Assembly: GCA_021234535.1 (NCBI GenBank)
Contig: CM037843.1
Coordinates: forward strand, 19,003,911 to 19,067,910
Direction of reading: 5' to 3'
DNA from: Stichopus chloronotus
Lineage: Eukaryota; Echinodermata; Holothuroidea; Aspidochirotida; Stichopodidae
Length of the DNA: 64,000 nt
In this document: positions 56,521-64,000 of the stretch, in pieces
Numbering within the stretch: position 1 is the first letter of the stretch
How the letters are laid out: each line of letters begins with the position of its first letter
Program-made: the position numbers and the translations under genes
The notes under the pieces: generated by a model
The model's database searches: none
Told to the model about the DNA's origin: nothing
The model's input: the letters and a program-made list of their open reading frames with translations, nothing else

Positions 56521-59430
56521 AATTTAAACTTACCAGTGCAGACCATTCAGAGGTTCAAGCAAAAGTGTCTCAAATGAAAACAAATAGGGGCCTACCAGTT
56601 AAATGTTAGAATGACAGACCGTCTAGTAATTATATTCGGCAGGGCCTCAAGCTTTTAGGACTAAGCACTGTCAACCGGCAACCAGGGGGAAAAATCAAGC
56701 ATTTTGAGCGATGGATCGTGCAACACATTATCAAAAAATAATACCATATCCAAACGAATATATTTTGATGATTGGAGGCTTCCGTCAGTGTTGTCAATAT
56801 TGCTTGCATTACATTTGAGTGTGTAGATGATGTAATGTCCGATCTCTCTTCTTTTTTTTTCCTTGTTCGAGTGGATTAAAACGTTTCCTGAGTTTCCTAT
56901 AGCAAATTTCTGATACTTGTCTTGCTCCCATCGAGTTTAATCTCAATTAGTAAACATACCAAACTTTGATCATAGTGAAGAAAGTATAAGCTAAAAATCT
57001 ATGTCTGCATTTTTTTTTTTCACTTTTGGACTGTAGAAATCACAGTACGGAATTGTTGCTCATGGGAATGAGCGACGAGGTTCTAAACGTTATACTAATT
57101 TATTCCTTTCAGATAGTTCCATTGTATAGTTCAAATTACTATAAATTATAACTAACATAAAAGGAATAAAAGATTATGTTAGACGTAGGCCTCTGTGAAC
57201 GCCTGTAATGTAGTTTAGTATGTTTCCATTTTATCTTTCTTAGGCTCACGATGGAGCAGATTTAAGCTGATACCAAGTTATGTCCTCGCTATCTTTTACA
57301 ATATATACCTTACGTCGTAGGAGTGCAAGTTCTGCTTTCTTTTCAGCCTTTTAATATTTTTTATTCACATAAAGTGATGGACTGGAGAAGATGAAATCAT
57401 GCTTTTAATCCAGACTGTATAAATTACAACCCGTTTATGTGCAAAAACATTTTCAAGAAATTGCAAGAATCGGGTACACGTCTGCGTCTTATATGCACAT
57501 AACGAGGTTGCGTTTTAATCAAGTTGTTAGTATGTATACCATACTCAGAATTTGTGATTGCTTTATAAGTTGGCATGTTGCCTCTTGTCTATAAAGGTAG
57601 AATTAAACTCGATAGAAGTTCTGTTTGACATAAGGTAAAGGTCATCTGGTATGCTTGACTCTGAAAAGGGGGCGGGGTGTTCCCTTTCAAATCAAAATAA
57701 GTTTCTTAAATAATTTAAGCAAAAGATATGTAAATTTTGAAATTATTTGACCGATTACACGGAGCGAAATTTATACCACGTTTTGAGGTTGAGTTAATCA
57801 AAAATGTCTTACACATTGAAGGATGTACACTCACTCAACCCCATACACCAAACATCCACATAAATTTTCATATTTAGGGAACTTTCCGTTTGTACGTCCT
57901 CTAGACGACTGCTACAATTGTTACGTCATTTTGAGCCTATGTGAATGCGTCTCGTCTTTTCCCTCGTCCACTCTCCAGATAGAGAACGGCAAAACCAAAA
58001 CGGTTTACGCGTTCTCGATTCTTCCTCGTAGTTTCCTTATATACTGTAACGTAGATCATAATGGAGATCTATCATGATACCAAGTTATGTCGATCAACTG
58101 ACCTTTTATTCTAAATTTTACGTAGAAGGACTCAAAGTGTTGGCCAATTCTCCTAGCTGGTACAGTTTTAAGTTTTACCTGCCAACAAATGGCTTGGTCC
58201 ATGTGGCTATGGGGTGAAAGCCTTTATTTCTATTGGTAAAACGGGTAATTGTCACGTATGAGAAGAATACCAGCCATATTTACAAATCATCCTCTCTTTA
58301 CTTTTTTTTCGTCGGTGCATTTTTTTTTGTTTCTTATTAAATGGAGAAAATACATTACAACTGTTCTGTGGAATGTTCTCAAGAACTTACAAGATTACAC
58401 TTCTACGTATATGCACATGCAAGATCTTAGTATATGACACCGTACTCAGAATTAGTTTTTCCTTTGGTAAAGAATGTAAATTAGAACATTGCTACCTGTC
58501 CAGAGAGTTAACCTTAATTATATTCTCAATTACGCTGTTAGTACATAGCATATCTTGGAAATATGTTAATGTTGTCCTTGAATACATATCAGGATGGTGT
58601 CTAACTACACAACTTAACGATTTCAGTGTATCTTGTCATTGCTGTTGAGTTGTCACATTACACGTTCATATGAACACGGCCGAGAAAGTTGTTTTAATCA
58701 AGATGATGGTATGTGCACCCTGTAGACTTCGTTGATGGTAAAGGAGGCAAGCTGATGCCTCTTGTCCACAGTCCTCCAAATTTAAAGCCAAAATTTTCCT
58801 GTACCCTCCGATGATGGTGCTCCGTTTAGATAGTTCTGCTCCTCTAAAGCCATCCAATATGTGTTTTTCCTTCGCGTCTGGTACTTTTTGATACAATTCC
58901 AAACTTCATTTTTCGAAGGTTTTATTTGTTTTCATTATCAAGCCAACAACAATTATCACTTCATCTGAGTTGTTTTATGCATGTATCTCCAAAGCTATAC
59001 ATCTTACCAAAATGGCATCTCTAGTATAAAAACTGCTGTTATGGAGATAACTGATAAATTCGAATAAAGAAACTGTTATAGGTCAATAAATTTATGAAAA
59101 TCTGTTTTTCCGTAAGTATAATAATGGAACACATGCAAAGCGGAAGACTCTGGAGTAAAAACATGTACATGAGTCGATCCAGTCAAGACTTTGACATGAT
59201 GTCATAACAGATCGCAAATTCTTTCACGCAGAACTGAAACAAACCACTACAAATCCCGTTTTATACCACACTAAGACAAAGGGCATGTGAAGTATATCCT
59301 GTTACAAGCCTCATTGTCTTAGGTAATTTTTATCAAATCACCGTCAGTGATTATTTCCCACTCGCATGGCAACCAACTTAGCGCCAGTCAAATATATCTC
59401 CAGATGCCTACGTTGCCTCGAGCTGAATCT
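56521..59430. other. Gene B downstream region with diverged repeats
   Basis: Three loosely similar blocks occur near 57240-57600, 58030-58480 and 58680-58770. Shared anchors are GATACCAAGTTATGTC, ATATGCACAT, TACTCAGAATT, GTTTTAATCAAG and TGCCTCTTGTC. No gene recognised. Confidence 0.4.
57165..57170 (+). promoter_or_regulatory. Candidate poly(A) signal for gene B
   Basis: An AATAAA hexamer lies 645 bases past the gene B stop. An ATTAAA at 56875-56880 is a closer alternative. For gene A, I did not find AATAAA within 2 kb of the stop; the first variant I noticed is ATTAAA at 30493-30498. Confidence 0.3.
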
Positions 59431-59439
59431 CTTATAAAT

Positions 59440-59612
59440 TTCAGGGGATCTTAGTTGCCACGTTTATTTGAATAAAACATGTGTACTTAAGCGCGACCTC
59501 CCAGCAGCGACGCAATTTCTGGCAGATACGCTAGTTTCGAACTGCGTGTGAGGGAGAACGGACGTCCTATAGGCTCTCGCTCTCACCAACGACCCGCTAA
59601 GGCAGCTAAGGC
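59440..59612 (-). mobile_element. tRNA-derived SINE, minus strand
   Basis: Minus-strand reading gives CGTTGGTGAGAGCG (A-box/D-arm like) and CAGTTCGAAAC (B-box, 59534-59544), followed by a non-tRNA body. Stems are incomplete, so this is a SINE rather than a tRNA gene. Confidence 0.45.
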
Positions 59613-60330
59613 GCACACCCTTACAGACACACACACACATACACTTTGACATGTATGAAGGTAACGTATGTAATATGATATCATAGATTCAATTTAGCCC
59701 TCTACTGAACTATGGTCTTTTCCAGAAGCATGTCTCTCATCTCCTGCAGTTTCCCAGCCCCCCCCCCGCCCCCTCCCTTTTACCACCAACAACCAAACAT
59801 TTGTATCCTTGTGCAATTTGTAGGGTAAGCAGACACTTAAAGAACCTTATGTTCCAACTTACTGTAGTTTGTAAATGACAACATTGCTTCTTCATGTTAC
59901 GGCGATGACGAAATTGATGACAGCTTCAGCGGAGTGACGGTGAGTGGGTGAGGCTGAGTTGAAGTTTTTCGCCACTGATGGCATATACTTGAGTATGACA
60001 AGGGCGTAAGCTAGGCTACGGCAAAAATACACCTCACTGGGAACAGTTTATCTCAGAAGCTCGTCTCTACGTTCGGAGTCTCTAACATTGCAAATATTAT
60101 GAGGACAAAGAGACATTAAGCAAAGTTCTATATCCACTAGGAATTTAGTCAATATCAGAGTGCTAACAGTTATTCCTCTTCTAGTGGGACTTCATCGGTA
60201 AAAAGTACTTACAATTTATTCTATCTTAAGAACGGAGGAAGAAAGGAAATGCATGATAGGCTTTATCAATCATTAATATCCTAAGATGGACCATGATGGA
60301 ATTCTGCTAATGCACGAAAATACTCAGTGT

Positions 60331-60545
60331 GGGGGTGGAGAGTTAGCTTTGTGGTTAGAATGCCCTTCTTGCAATCAAAGTGTCCCCGGATCAAATCCCG
60401 GAGGAGCCACTTGGAAATTTTGTGGAGACTCAAATTTGGCTTGCTCAGTAAAGCTGTTTCTTCCTTGAATGAAAAGTATTCAAACCATGAGAGTCTGCCT
60501 GCAGGGATACAAAACAATCCGCAGAGACCGGGGTGATAGAGAAGG
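60331..60545 (+). mobile_element. tRNA-derived SINE, plus strand
   Basis: A-box TAGCTTTGTGG (60343-60353) and B-box GGATCAAATCC (60388-60398) have tRNA-like spacing. A head of about 80 bases is followed by an unrelated body. The T-stem has a mismatch and the acceptor stem does not close. Confidence 0.55.
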
Positions 60546-60999
60546 AGGCGCAATGTAATTTATATTGATAACAATACAGTTTTTTGTACTTAGAAAGGAA
60601 TTTAACTTAGCTTGCATCTTTACATATGGTACTTAATTTCAGGTGATTTTTTTAATACGTTAGTTTGAGGTAACAATGCATGGAACACTGCAGTATGTTA
60701 TTTTTAATTAAAAAAAAGTAGGCCTAGTGAATCAACTAACCAGAGTCACTGAAACTACTAGTTCCATGCATGTTAGATCACACATACTTAATTGAAGAGA
60801 GTTTAGTAAGTGATGTTACCGAAATTTCAGAATCAGTGATCATTTTCCTGCTTGACATGATTCTCCCCACAGAATGAACACTGAACATCACTAATTACAC
60901 CTCCCTGACTTGTACCTCCCAACTCGGGGAAGATTGGCTAATATAGGCATTTGTATAACATGTCTTTTATTTTAGTTTAACGTCCGGAAAAGAACAAAG

Positions 61000-61870
61000 T
61001 TGTGGGGCTGACCACATGTCAATAACGTGCAGAGATGTATACGAAATGTACTAAATTGTATGGGGGTGATTTTATGTCAGAAAATAATGTAGATGCTGTG
61101 CTGCAGCAAGTGGAAACAATATTTTGCTATTCATACTGTGACTCAACATGCACCACAAAAAAAAAAAAAAAAAATGTGAAAAGAAAATATCAACCAGAAT
61201 GTTCAGTGAAGCTATATAGGAAACAGACTTATGGCAAAGGTCAGAGAACAAGATATCTATAGGTATGGAGGAAAGTTAGGCTACGATGATCGCTTATTCG
61301 ACAGGTGAATATTTTATAAATGCTGTTTCAAAGAAAAAAGGTGATAAAAAGGAAATCTGGCAAATTCTAAAAAGCGAACGGTCAAGTTATAATGCACAGT
61401 CCTCTCAAATTAAGCTTATGCATCAACGGTTGACGGGAAGGGTATTGGTGATGTAAATGACATTACAAACGTTTTTAACTCTTTTTTTTTCACTTCTGCC
61501 TCCGAGTAGGCCTACTTTACAAGGGAAAATAATTGCAATAATGACAGTATTGAATCACTATCTGTCACACAAATTACCAAATGGTTGTTTCTTCGGAAGT
61601 CCCAACTTAGCTAAAGAATTTGTTTTTAAGTACCGTATTTAAACACTATTGGCACGAAAAAAGGCGACAGGTATTGATGGAATGAAGGCCTACGAATAGA
61701 GTCCAGAATCTTATCCATACAGTAATTAATTTAAGTATCAGGCAAGCACAATATGCTTTTCTAACTCGATAGAAAAGAAGTGCCTGTTTATAAAAGCACC
61801 GTATAAAAGTACCCATTCAACTATCATAAGAAAAATACAGATTCAGTCCATTAATCAAAGTTGAGTCCAT
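61000..61870 (+). mobile_element. Decayed LINE: endonuclease-RT linker and start of reverse transcriptase
   Basis: Frames broken by stops and shifts read GDKKEIWQILKSE, GIGDVNDITNVFNSFF, KKATGIDGM and VPVYKS in the order expected for the linker and fingers of an L2/CR1/Nimb-type non-LTR element. Heavily mutated and certainly inactive. Confidence 0.65.
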
Positions 61871-62268
61871 TAATTACTCATATTTACAATAAAAAATAAA
61901 AAAAATATAGTGTTCCCACCTCCTTTTAGTCTCATTAATAAAGCATGGACACCGGGTGTTTCTTTTCTTAAATTGTTTAAGAGGTTTCCCAGATTAATGT
62001 TGTTTTACCCTCAAGGGTTGATAGTTCCCAAGGTCAGTTATCAAGGGTACACATGAACAATTAAGTTGATACTAGAGCGAGTAACATGAATCCCGAGCTG
62101 GCCAAAGCCCCTTCCCAAGCTTGTGAGACCGGCTGGTGAGACGGATACGTTGACAAAATGAGGGCGCTATCATTGTTTTGCTTGTTTTGGCCATCAGCTG
62201 TTTGGAGTAATTTCTACTTTCTTAAAATATTGTCGAGTTTCTTAAATCTGTATTTAGTCAATTTAAAC

Positions 62269-62317
62269 ATGTCGGTCAGATCCGCTTCTCACGCTGGTAG
62301 CTGGTATTCTAGCTCAG
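62269..62317 (+). CDS. MEMO1: MEMO1 homologue, first coding exon (partial gene, runs off the right edge)
   Basis: The exon encodes 16 residues, MSVRSASHAGSWYSSS, plus the first base of the next codon, with donor gtttgt at 62318. The block ASHAGSWY and a following Ser-Gly match the start of animal MEMO1, an iron-binding, MEMO/AmmeMemoRadiSam-type protein linked to cell motility and ErbB2 signalling. I found no second exon before 64000, so the rest must lie outside, implying a first intron above 1.6 kb. An in-frame upstream ATG at 62158 would add 37 hydrophobic residues. I prefer the ATG at 62269 because the family starts there. Only one short exon supports the call. Confidence 0.72.
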
Positions 62318-64000
62318 GTTTGTATAGTTATGTTCAATATGGTATACTGTTTCATTTGAGCATAATCTATCGTATAATAACTGTACAGGGTTTGTATTTC
62401 CTTTGTATTGTTTTCAACAGCTTAGGCGCATCTAGCCTAGCCTAAGTTACTCCCTTACTTAAGTTAGGCCTAACTAGTAACATTGAACTAGGCCTCGTCG
62501 AACTTAACCTACCTCAGAGTCAGACAAGGCAAGGTTAAGATTATAGATTCCGCCAAACGGGAGATAGAGGGCCGACCCCCCTCCTTTCCATGCAAGGAAA
62601 AGTTGGGTAAAATCCCCCCCCCCCCCCCTCTTTTCACTTCCATCAAAATGTAAGTTTTCTGAGTATTAGAAAACCCCGCCATGCGAAAACACCCCTTAAA
62701 ATTGATTGACTACACCGATAAGCTGTCAGACTACTTGGTAACTTGTTCAGAATTATTTTGAGACTGACTCATCATGGAGTATGAAGCTAGACTATGCTGG
62801 AGTCCTAAGTCCAACAGGTTTCCCTTTGTGGTAACACTGGCCCTGCAGTCTTCATTGTGAAGAAATATCTTTAGCAATACTTTAATGTTAAGATTTGAAA
62901 ATATTTCTTATTTTGCAATTGACACTGAAGCTGGCTACACCATGGACTTAGCCGATAGCGGGGTCATCTATCTTTGTACCAAGTATTCAATTAGGCCAGT
63001 CTTGGTTCATTGTCCATTTAGATTGAGACAAGTACTGGCATAGAAGAGGACACTTTGCAAAAATGTTTGAACCTACAGAAATATATCACCCTTAAAACCA
63101 TTCAGATTGCACCTTACATGGACCTTGAGTCAACTTTTGTCTCCCTTAACCCACTTGTAACTTTTGCCAGGGACAGCATCAGTTTGGAATCATGGTTTAG
63201 CCATGATTAATTCCCCCCCCCCCCCTTGTTTTTTTTACGTAGTTTCTGGAGGAATCCCAGAAGATTCACTTGTATTCACCTGTGGATCTTCATAAGTAAA
63301 TCTGATGGCTGGCAGGAAAGGGAGTCGAACAAGACTCATATTATCCGTTAGGCCTAGTATTATGAAGATATCTATGCAAGCAAATGTATGTTTTCTTGGG
63401 ATTTAATTTTGAATACCAACAGTTGTGTTTCATCCCAAAGCTACTCTGGCAAGACACAAATAAGCTGTAACCACTTTGCAGCCTCATTATGATCCTTAGG
63501 ACATAATATGCCTTAGTGTGCATATACCACCCACTCTTGTGAATTTCCCCAGTCAAGCAGGCTATGTCTACCATATTTTTCATCAAAGTCAATCTCTCAC
63601 CCCTCCTCCCATGTGAACTTCAACCTCTGACTGCAGATTGACATTATTGAAGATGAAGACTCAAAAACATTCCATTCAGTTACTGTTGCATGCAAACTTG
63701 CCTTTGAAAAGTAGGCCATTCTTTGATGAATTTTGAATTTGAAAGTTTGAGGATTAGGGAGCCCATATGGTGAAGTATAGCGATAAGTTTAACCACCTTG
63801 GCAATTGCATTCATTACCAATGTGATCATCTGACTATTTGTAAATTTGGGACATCATTTTACTTGAAGAAAAAGTTAAGTGATATCTTTGTGCTTTGTTT
63901 ATCAATCCCTGCAATTTAAAATGTAGATTCATGGTTTGAATTGGTCATCGTGGGTTGTGATATAACACTACCATAGGCCTACGTGAGTAAGTCACACACC
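62318..64000 (+). other. MEMO1 intron 1 (start)
   Basis: Contains poly-C tracts at 62614-62628 and 63213-63225. No exon matching the MEMO family was seen before the window ends. Confidence 0.4.

Noticed and set aside
60331..60410. A functional tRNA gene
   Set aside because: A- and B-boxes are present but the T-stem has a mismatch, the acceptor stem fails and a SINE body follows.

Overview
This 64 kb window looks like nuclear DNA from a marine invertebrate, most likely a deuterostome such as an echinoderm (possibly a sea cucumber; this is an inference). The DNA is AT-rich. The genes have many short coding exons with GT-AG introns of 0.4 to 2.5 kb. There are tRNA-derived SINE remnants, decayed LINE pieces, MITE-like elements and microsatellites, and nothing bacterial.

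The core is a head-to-tail pair of paralogous genes on the + strand. Gene A (10224-28547) has 17 coding exons and encodes 819 residues. Gene B (35417-56520) has 18 coding exons and encodes 845 residues. I assembled both by joining exons at GT-AG borders. All phases agree and each reading frame is open to its stop. Each product begins with a circularly permuted Ras GTPase: the switch II/G3 motif, then G4 (NKxD), G5 (ETSAK), and only then the P-loop (G1) and the switch I effector loop (G2). A four-cysteine CxxC...CxxC finger, a vWA domain with an intact MIDAS, and a beta-sandwich/helical region like the Sec23/Sec24 COPII coat follow, ending in a basic tail. I recognise the family as the 'circularly permutated Ras proteins' named in Dictyostelium. 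The architecture implies one chain that combines a Ras switch with a metal-dependent, Sec23/24-like scaffold.

Layout: 1-10.2 kb is gene-poor and holds dispersed repeats, a TTR microsatellite, a telomere-like stretch, a 0.45 kb direct duplication, a cluster of repeats in both orientations and a MITE-like element. 10.2-28.5 kb is gene A. 28.5-35.4 kb is intergenic and holds an 0.88 kb foldback element. 35.4-56.5 kb is gene B, whose introns hold a LINE tail, many poly-C tracts and a 146 bp AT repeat. 56.5-62.1 kb is intergenic with SINE and LINE debris. At 62269-62317 the first coding exon of a MEMO1 homologue begins on the + strand; the rest lies beyond the window.

Genes A and B share all 16 comparable intron positions and phases, so they arose by tandem duplication of the whole gene. 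They have since diverged in the linker after switch I, in switch II and in the C-terminal tail.
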